From Thermoanaerobaculia bacterium (GTDB lineage Bacteria > Acidobacteriota > Thermoanaerobaculia > UBA5066): a DNA stretch of 36,061 bases. The notes beneath the pieces were generated by a model. It was not told the origin of the DNA. It saw only the letters and a program-made list of their open reading frames with translations, and did not search any database. This document shows, piece after piece, positions 26,044-33,816 of the stretch (its first letter is position 1; each line of letters starts with the position of its first letter). The stretch is taken from NCBI GenBank assembly GCA_022071945.1, contig JAJVIN010000061.1:1-36061 (forward strand). Direction: 5' to 3'. Position numbers and translations under genes: made by a program.

Positions 26044-26722
26044 AGGGTCTGGTCTCTCCTGGCGGACCAGAAGGCACCCGGCTAATGCGAGGTGACAAGT
26101 TCTTCTTACACCGGCGCACCTTTTCGTCGATGCCATCTATTTCGTTCATATTGAGATCGGTATCTTCATCCTCACATCATGAGAGGACAAATTCTTCTGT
26201 CACCTCCAGCTCGAATCTCACCCAGCAGCTGAAATGAACATACTGAAGAAGAAGGGTTTATCTCGTTCTCCCTGGGGAGGCACGAGAGCTGCCTTGCCCT
26301 TCTTCTCGTGGATGCAGTCGTCTATCGGGCGAGAAGGCCGGCGGAGACCCCCCCTGTACAGGCTCATCGACTCGCTCGACGAGAAGGTCAAGGGTTCGTG
26401 GGAGGATCTCTTCGAGCGTTACTGCGGTTTCTGGCGAGGCCTCCTCGACGGAGTCGTTGCCCGCTTCCTCGACTGCGGCATCTTCGAGAGAGGCTCTGCT
26501 CGTATCCGCTGTCAAGACTGCAAGGACGAGTACCTTTTGGCTTTCTCGTGCGAGGGGCGGGGACTCTGTCCTTTCTGCGGAGCCAAACGAGAAGTCGAGT
26601 TTGCTGCCTTCTTGCAGGATGAAGTCGTTGCCGATGTTGGGCACGCTCAGTGGGTCTTCACGATTCCCAAGGGACTTTCGGCAGCGAGACCGGCACTTCG
26701 GGGGACTGAGCGGCGAAGCGGC
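26044..26722 (+). mobile_element. Left fragment of an IS91-like element
   Basis: Carries the 5' end of an IS91-type transposase gene and its upstream sequence. The first 95 or so bases (26044-26139) and a second block (from about 26345) match, in inverted orientation, the fragment at 28099-28260. The two blocks are separated here by about 205 bp (26140-26344) of more AT-rich sequence that the right copy lacks. A hairpin TCTGGTC/GACCAGA (26048-26071) lies at the outer edge and is largely kept in the right copy. Subterminal hairpins are typical of rolling-circle IS91 elements. The fragment ends abruptly at the 3' end of the minus-strand gene 26723-28015. Confidence 0.75.
26048..26071 (+). terminator. 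Hairpin between glgP and the IS91-like fragment
   Basis: TCTGGTC and GACCAGA form a 7-bp stem around a 10-nt loop, 37 bp after the glgP stop. It may terminate glgP. Because a near-identical hairpin (TGGTC/GACCA) lies in the same place in the right IS91 fragment, it more likely belongs to the element end. No T-tract follows. Confidence 0.4.
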
Positions 26723-26726
26723 CTAG
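26345..26726 (+). pseudogene. IS91-family transposase, N-terminal zinc-binding part only, frameshifted
   Basis: In the frame open from 26234 the sequence reads PLYRLIDSLDEKVKGSWEDL, then FLDCGIFERGSARIRC and a cysteine cluster (RCQDC, FSC, LCPFC), then GHAQWVFTIPKGL. This is the N-terminal zinc-binding domain of IS91/IS801-type transposases. Near 26690 similarity passes to another frame (FRQRDRHFGGLSGEAA, like the family's FLxHRELLGxLSRAAW), showing a frameshift, and it stops at TAG 26724. The catalytic Y2/HUH-like domain of this family of about 350-400 aa is absent, so the element cannot move by itself. The original start was probably ATG 26083, as in the right copy (MRDDRFLLHWRTFSSMP). Confidence 0.8.
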
Positions 26727-28015
26727 AACGAGATCTCGTTGTTGATCTCTCCGCCCGGGCCCTCGTTCACCGTGTTGCCCGTGTCCACCTTGATCTTCAA
26801 GGAAGCCGGGTCCTTCCAGTTCAGAGGGTCGGAGGCATCCATGATCAGCTGGAAACAACCGATGGCCGAGGCGCCTCCGTACTGCGCCTTGGTGTTGGCG
26901 TTCGTGAGAGCGTCGATCCGGATGACCTTGGTCTGGCTCGTTGCACGCCTCATCTCGAAGGTCTGATTTCCACCCGCGGTCAGACTATTGACGGTTTCTG
27001 TTGCCACAACCTGGCCTGTAGCCGCCTCGAGCCTCACTGTGAAGGCCGTGTTCACCGCTGTGTTGGAGGAGTTGATGACGCCCCACCGGAACGGAGGAAC
27101 CGTCACGGTGCCTGTCGCGGCCTGGTCAGGGCGAGGCGGCGCCGGGAGATTGGTGCAGAGGGAGCTGTCGATCTGGCGGTTCGGTCCCGGGCGCAAGAGC
27201 GAGCCCGACTTCGTGGCCACGAGATCCGGCGGCGGCGGGGGAGCCGTTGTCCTGGTGGGAGCGGGCGTCCGAGTCGGAGCCGGCGCCGTTCCACCACCTG
27301 CTCCTCCCGTCGCGGGCGGCGGAGGTGCCGTGCCGCCCCCAGACCCTACCGACGAATCCGCCCTCACCGTGATGGCCGCCTCGAAATTACCCTCGACCAT
27401 GGCGAAACAGAATTCCGGAGCGGTATCGAAGAAGCTCTTGGTGATATTGAACTCACGGACACGCTCCGGCACGAAGCGCAAGCGAGCTTCTGTTGCGGAG
27501 GTCGAGATCATGCGGGCGTTCCCCCTGGAGTCCCAGGCAGTTGTCGGTGTGAGCCGAGTGAGGTTGTTCCCCCGGATGGTGAAAACGATCTCGCGCCCGA
27601 CCACGAGGACGGCACTCGCTGGCGTTACCGACGTGATCTTTGCCGGGGCAAAGAGCTTGACCTTGAACTTGTCGAAACCCGCGAGTTCGATGGGGTAACG
27701 GAGCCGGATCTCTCCCTCGTCGCCATCCCTGGCGGAATCCGCGACTCTGATCTCGATCGTGATGTTAGAGCCGGTCCCACCGGACCGGGCCGTGATCGAG
27801 CCCCTCACGCCAGGAAGCCCTGCGTCCTCGATCCTGTTGGCCGTGTCGACGAAGGCACCGAAGACCTTGATGGTGTTCGTCCGCCCGATGATGAGCGGCA
27901 CCCTCGCGGTACTGGTGAAGTCCTTGCCGCAGGCTTGGACTTTGTCGACGATGGCGAGGGCCGGGCAGGCAAGGAGCACGGCGAGAACACACAAGGGCAA
28001 GATTCGACGGACCAT
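26723..28015 (-). CDS. Secreted protein with IPT-like domain, Pro/Thr linker and CARDB-like C-terminus
   Basis: 430 aa. ATG 28015 has GAAGGAGG upstream, and a signal peptide follows (MVRRILPLCVLAVLLACPALA). Residues of about 25-100 form an unassigned beta-rich region. About 105-170 looks like an IPT/TIG fold (ITSVTPASAVLVVGREIVFTIRGNNL). About 220-260 is a Pro/Thr/Gly-rich linker. About 262-430 resembles a CARDB-like beta-sandwich (PDLVATKSG..., RWGVINSSNTAVNTAFTVRL). The gene lies exactly between two inverted IS91-like fragments: its stop touches the left one, and its leader ends about 85 bp upstream at the right one. It could be cargo or a bystander. Function is unknown; an extracellular or surface location is predicted. 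Confidence 0.88.
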   Translation of the reverse strand: MVRRILPLCVLAVLLACPALAIVDKVQACGKDFTSTARVPLIIGRTNTIKVFGAFVDTANRIEDAGLPGVRGSITARSGGTGSNITIEIRVADSARDGDEGEIRLRYPIELAGFDKFKVKLFAPAKITSVTPASAVLVVGREIVFTIRGNNLTRLTPTTAWDSRGNARMISTSATEARLRFVPERVREFNITKSFFDTAPEFCFAMVEGNFEAAITVRADSSVGSGGGTAPPPPATGGAGGGTAPAPTRTPAPTRTTAPPPPPDLVATKSGSLLRPGPNRQIDSSLCTNLPAPPRPDQAATGTVTVPPFRWGVINSSNTAVNTAFTVRLEAATGQVVATETVNSLTAGGNQTFEMRRATSQTKVIRIDALTNANTKAQYGGASAIGCFQLIMDASDPLNWKDPASLKIKVDTGNTVNEGPGGEINNEISF

Positions 28016-28087
28016 CAGGCCTCCTTCAAGGACTCTTCATCAGGATTCGGTTAACACACCAGACTTGCGACTGGATCTCAGGCGCCG

Positions 28088-28093
28088 ATTCTA
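28088..28093 (-). promoter_or_regulatory. Possible -10 element at the IS91 fragment junction
   Basis: TAGAAT on the minus strand lies 73 bp upstream of ATG 28015, at the broken end of the right IS91-like fragment. No convincing -35 hexamer is seen, so the promoter is tentative. Confidence 0.25.
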
Positions 28094-28098
28094 GCTCT

Positions 28099-28260
28099 TC
28101 AAGAGATCCTCCCACGAGCCTTTGACTTTCTCGTAGAGCGAGTCGATGAGCCTGTAGAGGGGGGTCTCTTCAGACGGCATCGACGAAAAGGTGCGCCAGT
28201 GCAACAGGAATCTGTCATCTCGCATCAGCCGGATGCCTTCTGGTCCGCCAGCAGAGACCA
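28099..28260 (-). mobile_element. Right fragment of an IS91-like element, inverted relative to the left one
   Basis: On the minus strand this reads GGTCTCTGCTGGCGGACCAG..., then an open frame MRDDRFLLHWRTFSSMPSEE, then TPLYRLIDSLYEKVKGSWEDL, which breaks off at a stop (28091). It matches 26044-26139 plus 26345-26413 of the left copy without the 205-bp insert, so it preserves the true N-terminus of the transposase. Only about 40 codons remain. Together with the left copy it forms an inverted pair around the gene 26723-28015. Confidence 0.75.
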
Positions 28261-28365
28261 ACCGACCTACGACGCTCGCCCCTTGCAGGAAGGTGACGCT
28301 CCCCTGGCCCGGCACCGGACAGGACCTCACGCTCTCACGGTGGGCGAGGGGACGATCACGCGGAT

Positions 28366-28494
28366 GAAGATCGGCTTCACGATCGGCTTCGGAGGAAAAA
28401 CCGAGACGGCGGTGGCCGGGGCGGGCCGGGCGCGGGTGAGGTGGACGCCCGCCCGGGTGGTCCGCGGTGTGCCGTACGACACACTGGTCATGGA
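28366..28494 (+). pseudogene. Internal fragment of glgP (duplicate)
   Basis: Reads KIGFTIGFGGKTETAVAGAG, RARVRWTPARVVRGV and PYDTLVM. It matches residues of about 198-239 of the phosphorylase at 23521-26010 with only a few changes, and the DNA is equally close (source about 24110-24236). There is no start, no flanking glgP sequence and no PLP region. It has the same orientation as the intact gene. The in-frame continuation (28495-28680, LPQRLAKAYKPGDCRPIPLA in another frame) was not recognised. Confidence 0.85.
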
Positions 28495-28679
28495 ATCCGT
28501 TCCGGCGGATGAGACCTCCCGGGCTCCCGCAGCGACTGGCAAAGGCCTACAAGCCGGGAGACTGCAGGCCGATTCCGCTCGCTGCCGAGAACTACCCGGC
28601 TCCAGCCGTCACGCACGTCGCCGCCGGCCGGGCCTTCGTCCGCGTCCGCCTTTGGCGCGTGCAGCGTCCATGTCCGCGA

Positions 28680-29702
28680 TCAGGATGGCCACGGAGCATA
28701 CGCCCCCGCGACGCCCTCCTCGAAGCACCTGAGATCAAGGTGGACCCGGGCAACGAACCGAACTTCCTCGACCGGAACAACCTCTTCCGATGGATGGCTC
28801 TCCGCCGAAGCCCAGACCGGATGCTCCCGGGCTCCGGCCTGGTATATGTCGAGCCGCTCTCTGAACTCCGTTCGTTCCCGAACGACGGGAGTGCCGAGCG
28901 TTCCTCGACACCTGGCCCAGTAAAAGAGCTTGAATAGCTTCTCTTCCCCGGGCGCCAGTGTGTGTCGGTCGATGTGACCGCGGTCCGTAAGCAGCAGGAC
29001 AAGCCACTTGTCGTGGTCACGGTTCCGGACGAACAGGTGCCTCTCCTCCCGGTCCTCTGGAGAGCGCGAATCGGGGGGTCGCGTGGAGTAACGTCGCCCA
29101 GCGTCCATCACGACCTGTACTTCCTGCAGGACGAGGCGCGGCTCCTGGAAGAGGTCGACCTCGGGCATCCGCCAGTTCGCCGGGTGCTCGGGCTCCGGGA
29201 GGGGACCTGGTCTCGGCGTGCTGGCCTTCTCGCCAGAATCGACGCATCGGACGTCGAAGTGGAACCTGGCGAGGTGAGAGATCCGTTCCACCGGCACCAC
29301 CGGGGGCAGGGACCGATTGCTGCCTTCTGTCCAGACCGGATGCGGCCAGAAACCGCACCCGAAAAGGTCAAGTCCCCCCAGTGGGTTTTTGTTGCGAAAC
29401 GTGTAAGGCGTCCACCCGCGCCGGTTCGTCTTCTGTTCGAGGACGATCCATTCGGACTCCTCGGCCCCCGGCGAAATGCGAAACGTCCGGGTCTGGTCTG
29501 CGAGGCGAATCACCGCCAGCATCCAGCGCGGCGTCCGGTTTCGGACGAACAGTTCGCGGTACCGGATCGAACTGTTCGACTCCTCCCGTTCCGTCGAGGA
29601 GAAACCGCCCGCGCCGAGACGGACCGAGAAAGCGTCTGTCTCGTGGCGTGGCTTGGGGCAGAGGGGAATCACCAGAGGGCCCTTCGGTTCATCCGCATCC
29701 AT
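28680..29702 (-). CDS. Protein of unknown family with two tandem repeats
   Basis: 340 aa from ATG 29702, preceded by GGGAG at 8 bp. An ATG at 29747 in the same frame would add 15 residues but has no ribosome binding site. No signal peptide is evident. Two repeats are clear: about 52-153 (ELFVRNRTPRWMLAVIRL ... HPVW ... VVPVERISHLARFHFDVRC) and about 223-326 (HLFVRNRDHDKWLVLLLT ... HPVW ... VVPVEEVRFVARVHLDLRC). Shared positions include LFVRNR, a Pro-Gly-Glu-Glu turn, HPVW and a final D(V/L)RC. No known family was recognised. It follows the DUF1566 gene at 29805-31352 by about 100 bp in the same direction, so they probably share a transcript. Function is unknown. Confidence 0.65.
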   Translation of the reverse strand: MDADEPKGPLVIPLCPKPRHETDAFSVRLGAGGFSSTEREESNSSIRYRELFVRNRTPRWMLAVIRLADQTRTFRISPGAEESEWIVLEQKTNRRGWTPYTFRNKNPLGGLDLFGCGFWPHPVWTEGSNRSLPPVVPVERISHLARFHFDVRCVDSGEKASTPRPGPLPEPEHPANWRMPEVDLFQEPRLVLQEVQVVMDAGRRYSTRPPDSRSPEDREERHLFVRNRDHDKWLVLLLTDRGHIDRHTLAPGEEKLFKLFYWARCRGTLGTPVVRERTEFRERLDIYQAGAREHPVWASAESHPSEEVVPVEEVRFVARVHLDLRCFEEGVAGAYAPWPS

Positions 29703-29804
29703 CAGCGCCGCTCCCGCCGCAGGTCGACACCAGAGACCGAAGGCCATCGCGTGCTACCAGGCTGTCGCGGTTCCCGAGGCTCCCGAGGCGTCGAGTGTCG
29801 GCGT

Positions 29805-31352
29805 TCACCGACATCGTTCCTTAAGGGTCTTCATGTAGTCGTCAAACTTCGACTTCTCTGTCGACTTCACGAGCTTCAGAACGTCGTCGTAGACCTTCAG
29901 CGCCTCCGGGCACCTCCCGTTGTCCGCCAACACCCACGCCACTGTGTCGAGCATCTGCGGACTACGCTGTTTCGTGCCGTACTGCCGCAGGTCCTCTAAC
30001 GCCACCTCCCATCCGGGGGGATATGTGCCGCTCTCGTGCGCGTCCCACAGGAGCTGGTTGAGTTGTGATGGTCTCAGCTTGGCAAAACCCTTCCTGCTGT
30101 CCGCAGTGTCGACTCCTTGTTCCGAGCTGCTGCCATGGACGCAGGTGACGGTGAGGTGGCTTTGGAAGGAGTATTTCCCTGATGCGCCACTCGTGGGGCT
30201 GACGTCGATTCTCTCCAGGGTCCAGACTTGCTGCACCCGGTTGCCGCCCAGTTCCACGCCCGACCTGGATCGCAGGACGCCGTTCGGCATCTGGGTGCTG
30301 CCGGCAAACTCGGCGACGAGTTCGCCGCGCGAAGGCAGACGCCAGTCCTGGAGTTTCCCTATCGACAAGTCCTTGCAGAACTCATTGGCGCCGAACCACG
30401 AGTTCCTGCCGGCGTCCCGGCCCATCCAACGGACACCCTGGACCCCCGTGACGGAGGTCGTCTCGCGGCCTCCACGGACACAAGTGGCGAGATGTCGATC
30501 GATGAGGCTCGAGGTTCCCTCCGAAGTCTTCCGCCAGCATCTGCCCTCGGCCCGATCATTCGGGTCCTTGAGTGCAGTCCAAACGCACGGCTCCAGGACG
30601 ATCCCTCCCTGGGGCTGCTTGCTGACTTCCTCCTGCTTTTCGTGCGTGCGACGCTGATCAGCAAGGATCTTCAACCACGAGGCCTGATCGTTCGTCCGCT
30701 CGACGAGGCGATCGAAGTCGCTAATGGTCGGCAATCTCCAGTCCTGAAACCCGGCGAAACTCAGGGCGTCGCAGTACTCGACCGCCTCGTTTCTCGTGAA
30801 CTTCCTCTCGCTGGGCTTCTTCGTCCAGACGAGGTCGGTTCGTGTGTCTCGCGCCACCAGTCCTTCGTCTACGAGGGGAGATGGTGGCACCGGCACTTCG
30901 AACTCCTGCTGCAGGGCCGACGAGCTGGCGACGCAGAGCTGGAAGTCGGCCCCCCAGGGCAGTCGATCGTCAAAGGCCTTCCTGATCTCGCCTGTCTTCA
31001 GGTTGATGTAGTAGACGGATCGTCCCTCGTCAGCCCTCGTCGTACTCCAGCTGTAGACAGGGTCGACCTTGTAGGCCACTCCTTCGCGAGGGCGAAAGAG
31101 CCCCTTTCCAGCCACACGCTCGAGTTCGTCGAGTGTCGGGACGCGCCAGTCCGAAATCCCTTCCAGAACCAGCTTCTCGCAGGCCTCCTTCGCGCTGGAC
31201 TTCGACGACTCGTACATGTGTCGCCCGAAGCGCGTCCAGAGGAGCTTTCCTCCATTGTCGATGACAATCTCGCCCTTCGTCTCGAAGGGCGCCTGAGCCG
31301 TCACCTGCGGAGTGGTTAGACTGAGCAGACAAAGAAAAGGGACTCTCTTCAT
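29805..31352 (-). CDS. Secreted protein with three DUF1566 (Lcl C-terminal-like) domains
   Basis: 515 aa. ATG 31352 has GGAGG 6 bp upstream and a signal peptide (MKRVPFLCLLSLTTPQVTA). Three DUF1566 units can be seen, each with the hallmark D-W-R-(L/V)-P-(T/S) motif: WRVPTLDELERV (about 70), WRLPTISDFDRLV (about 205) and WRLPSRGELVAEF (about 340). Each is followed by a Trp/Thr-rich strand and a CV(R/H)G or CVA end. DUF1566 is related to C-type lectin-like/formylglycine-enzyme folds and is found in surface proteins such as Lcl of Legionella, which binds glycosaminoglycans (family knowledge). The C-terminal 85 or so residues are helical (MLDTVAWVLADNGRCPEALKVYDD) and TPR-like. It is the central gene of a probable operon. 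Confidence 0.88.
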   Translation of the reverse strand: MKRVPFLCLLSLTTPQVTAQAPFETKGEIVIDNGGKLLWTRFGRHMYESSKSSAKEACEKLVLEGISDWRVPTLDELERVAGKGLFRPREGVAYKVDPVYSWSTTRADEGRSVYYINLKTGEIRKAFDDRLPWGADFQLCVASSSALQQEFEVPVPPSPLVDEGLVARDTRTDLVWTKKPSERKFTRNEAVEYCDALSFAGFQDWRLPTISDFDRLVERTNDQASWLKILADQRRTHEKQEEVSKQPQGGIVLEPCVWTALKDPNDRAEGRCWRKTSEGTSSLIDRHLATCVRGGRETTSVTGVQGVRWMGRDAGRNSWFGANEFCKDLSIGKLQDWRLPSRGELVAEFAGSTQMPNGVLRSRSGVELGGNRVQQVWTLERIDVSPTSGASGKYSFQSHLTVTCVHGSSSEQGVDTADSRKGFAKLRPSQLNQLLWDAHESGTYPPGWEVALEDLRQYGTKQRSPQMLDTVAWVLADNGRCPEALKVYDDVLKLVKSTEKSKFDDYMKTLKERCR

Positions 31353-31402
31353 ACATGCCTCCGGCCGTCTCGGCGATAGGGCCCAGAAGGAAGCAGTTCG
31401 AT

Positions 31403-31465
31403 CTAGACCTCGCCGTCACGGCCAACGACCGCTGAGAGGATGGCTTCGTCTTTCGGCTCGTTCAT
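31403..31465 (-). CDS. 20-aa small ORF upstream of the DUF1566 gene
   Basis: ATG 31465 to TAG encodes MNEPKDEAILSAVVGRDGEV. GGAGG lies 6 bp upstream, as good as that of any gene here, and a promoter candidate lies 46 bp further up. It ends 50 bp before the DUF1566 start. It may be a leader peptide, a small protein or the start of a lost gene. It has no Cys, Trp or codon run that would suggest classical attenuation. Confidence 0.4.
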   Translation of the reverse strand: MNEPKDEAILSAVVGRDGEV

Positions 31466-31510
31466 GGTACACCTCCGAGAGTTTCCCTGAGCTACCCGTT
31501 TCGAGTGGGC

Positions 31511-31537
31511 ACGATACTCTCGTACCAGCCTGGTCAA
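31511..31537 (-). promoter_or_regulatory. Promoter candidate for the small ORF / DUF1566 operon
   Basis: On the minus strand TTGACC (31532-31537) and TATCGT (31511-31516) are separated by 15 bp. The -10 ends 45 bp before ATG 31465. The spacer is a little short, so confidence is moderate. Confidence 0.45.
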
Positions 31538-31732
31538 GTCCGGAAGAACCAATGGGAGCGCCCGCGGGTGCAAGTCTACCCGACGCCTACGATGCCTCCG
31601 CCACCGAGCGCATCGCGAATCTGCCTCGGCATCGAGACTCGGCGACTTCGCCGCGATGGCCGGCCTCTTCCCCCTCTCGTCGTGCCTTCCCACAAAGGCT
31701 CGAATCCACGAAGGCGTCATGATCCAGATCGC

Positions 31733-32551
31733 ATGAGATTCCTGAGGATTGCGGTCGGGGGCCCTGCCGCCCTTCTGGCTCTGGCGGTGTTCGCGGTGAT
31801 CGCGGGCTGTGCCGCCCTGGGTGGACGGACGAACCGGGCTGACGGCGGGCTCTTCTCGGAGACGCTTCGGGTGAAACTCTCGGAAGGCTCCGCGAAGGTG
31901 GACATGTACGGGCCGAAGTCCACGGTTCCCGCGCCGCTCGTCATCGTCGCCCATGGGTTCTGGCGACACCGCCACAACATGTCCGGTTGGGGCCGTCACC
32001 TGGCAAAGGAAGGTTTCGTCGCCGCGGTGCCCGATCTGCCGGCCTGGTCAGATCACGCTCGAAATGGCCGGTTCCTTTCCGAACTCAGGCGACACCTGTG
32101 CGCGGGTGAATCCTGGAAAGGACGCATCGACCCCGAACGAGTGGGGCTGATGGGATTCTCGGCCGGCGGGCTGACCACCTTGCTGTCGGCCGCTGACAGT
32201 CAGGGAATCGCGATCTGGGTCGGGCTCGACCCCATCGACAGGAAGGGGCTCGGCGCGAATGCGGCGCCCTTCCTCGATTCACGTGCGGTGGTCCTCACCG
32301 CGGAGCCTTCGGCGTGCAACGCAAACGGAAACGCTCGCGCCATCGTGGCCGGCCTGCGGCGATCCGTGCATTTCCACATTGCAGGAGCCGTTCACGTCGA
32401 TGCGGAATGGCCCTCGGACTGGATGGCCCAGGCCGTATGCGGACGATCCACCGAGGAGAAGCGCAGTGTCTTCCACCGGCTCGCGACCGACGCACTTCGT
32501 GAAGCTCTGGCGCTCCCGCTCGGGGTCGAGGCACAGCAGACACCGCGGTGA
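31733..32551 (+). CDS. Alpha/beta hydrolase lipoprotein (dienelactone hydrolase / chlorophyllase-like)
   Basis: 272 aa from ATG 31733. The frame is open further upstream, but this start gives a lipoprotein signal (MRFLRIAVGG, hydrophobic stretch, lipobox IAGC with Cys26). The core shows VIVAHGFWRH (oxyanion strand), VGLMGFSAGG with the probable nucleophile Ser143, GLDPID as a likely acid region and GAVHVDAEWP as a likely catalytic His. This layout fits the chlorophyllase/PAF-acetylhydrolase-like group of serine hydrolases. An ester or amide substrate is unknown. No Shine-Dalgarno is visible; a weak CATGAT lies 9 bp before the ATG. It runs divergently from the DUF1566 operon. Confidence 0.82.
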   Translation: MRFLRIAVGGPAALLALAVFAVIAGCAALGGRTNRADGGLFSETLRVKLSEGSAKVDMYGPKSTVPAPLVIVAHGFWRHRHNMSGWGRHLAKEGFVAAVPDLPAWSDHARNGRFLSELRRHLCAGESWKGRIDPERVGLMGFSAGGLTTLLSAADSQGIAIWVGLDPIDRKGLGANAAPFLDSRAVVLTAEPSACNANGNARAIVAGLRRSVHFHIAGAVHVDAEWPSDWMAQAVCGRSTEEKRSVFHRLATDALREALALPLGVEAQQTPR

Positions 32552-32581
32552 GATCCCGGAAGCTCGACCTCGGCGACGCGC

Positions 32582-32628
32582 AGTAGCTTTCTCCGCCGAC
32601 CTGGACGCTTTCCTGGTCGGCGACTACT
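32582..32628 (+). terminator. Hairpin after the hydrolase gene
   Basis: A perfect 8-bp stem CGCCGACC/GGTCGGCG (32594-32601 with 32615-32622) has two more G-C pairs inside after a T-T mismatch. It is flanked by AGTAG (32582-32586) and CTACT (32624-32628), which can extend it. It lies 30-75 bp after the stop and has no T-tract. Confidence 0.5.
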
Positions 32629-32767
32629 GATCTCCGCATTTCCACACCTCTTCACAAAGAGAAGTGGATGCAAAATCCTGGCGCTGCTAGCGAGACACAG
32701 AAGAAGATAAGCCCTGACCGTGAAGGCTTCCTAACCCAAGGTTCCTATCCCTGAGCCCGGAGGTGGA

Positions 32768-33562
32768 ATGAAGGCCGAGGAGCGAGTACTCGCCGCAGAG
32801 GTCTGGCTGGGGCCGTTGGAAGGTCTGCGAGCGGTCACTGACCCGTCGGGCGCAGGAAGGCAGACGATCCGGATCGGAAGGCTGGCGCACGATAGAAGGA
32901 CCGGCGAGCCGAACCAACTCGTGCTCGCGGGCACTCCTGCGGGAAGCTCACACGCCGTCGTCAGGCTCGCAGGTCCGAGGATCATCCTGAACGATCTCCG
33001 GAGCCCCTGTGGTACGTTCGCGCGAGAGCAACAGATTGACCTGGATGCGGACACCGAACTCTCCCCCGGGGAGGTCTTCCTCGTCTCCCGGACGGCCATT
33101 GTGGTCTTCCTGACCGCGCCGCTACCGGCGCCACCGCCATTCGAGCCCGTCCCTGCGGGCGATTGGGGCGATCCTGCCGTCCGCGACGTCCTCCGTGTGG
33201 GGCTCGAGGCGGCTGCACGGCGGGACGAAAGGTACATCGACACCCGCCACCTCCTCGACGCCCTTCTCCGGATGCACGAGCCCTGGCTCGACGAGGTCTT
33301 CCCGCCTGGCGGGGCGAGCCGGCACGCCTCGCTGGAGGCCCTCTGGACGAGGAGCGTCTTCTCTCGAGAGACGGCGTGGCTGGCCGACGTCCTTATGTGC
33401 CCCGAGTTCCTCTCGACCAGGGTCGGCCAGGATGTGGTGTCGCCGAAGGTGGGCCGCCTGCTTGACGCGGCGAGCGAGGGACTCCCACCAGCGGCCTCGG
33501 AACGTGCGCATTCCGGCGATCGTGAACACCCATTCCGGGAACGTGAACGCTCGTATCGGTGA
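32768..33562 (+). CDS. FHA-Clp_N domain protein, C-terminus replaced by IS21 end
   Basis: 264 codons; ATG 32768 follows GGAGGTGG. Residues of about 30-118 form an FHA-like domain (TIRIGR, SSHAVVRLAG, ILNDLRSPCGTF, LSPGEVFLV), which would bind phosphothreonine proteins and fits a genome rich in Ser/Thr kinases. Residues of about 133-235 resemble a Clp N-terminal repeat domain (VRDVLRVGLEAAARRD, YIDTRHLLDALLR). Native sequence probably ends near residue 245 (33504), where the IS21-type end begins. The last 18 or so residues (from RAHSGDREHP) are read from the transposon end, so an original C-terminal part may be lost. In similar proteins FHA-Clp_N precedes further domains, but what was lost cannot be seen. 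Confidence 0.75.
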   Translation: MKAEERVLAAEVWLGPLEGLRAVTDPSGAGRQTIRIGRLAHDRRTGEPNQLVLAGTPAGSSHAVVRLAGPRIILNDLRSPCGTFAREQQIDLDADTELSPGEVFLVSRTAIVVFLTAPLPAPPPFEPVPAGDWGDPAVRDVLRVGLEAAARRDERYIDTRHLLDALLRMHEPWLDEVFPPGGASRHASLEALWTRSVFSRETAWLADVLMCPEFLSTRVGQDVVSPKVGRLLDAASEGLPPAASERAHSGDREHPFRERERSYR

Positions 33563-33816
33563 ACGTGAACACGTGATTGGGTAAGGGAGGGTCGGAGCGA
33601 AGCGACGCTGTCCGACAGGTTGATGGTGACTCTCCCCGGGAACTCAGGGAGAGTGTCTTCAGCAGCAGTAGTGGTTTTTCTTTTTGCTCCTTTTTCTTTT
33701 TGTGGATTCCTGTGGAATTGTGCAATACGCCGAGGTCCATCCCGGGGCCAGGGGGAGGCCGATGGACTCGGCTTCCGCATCGGAGGCGTCTCCGCGCTCC
33801 GGCCCGGGCACGGTTG
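33563..33816. other. IS21 non-coding region between the left end and istB
   Basis: Contains a perfect 8-bp stem hairpin ACTCTCCC/GGGAGAGT (33630-33655) and, beyond it, a pyrimidine tract with several T-runs (about 33675-33710). The hairpin may terminate istB transcription. No gene is supported here. Confidence 0.4.

Noticed and set aside
33675-33710. T-rich tract as an intrinsic terminator for plus-strand transcription
   Set aside because: The nearest hairpin ends about 20 bp before the first T-run and no plus-strand gene needs it; it was kept only as part of the IS non-coding region.
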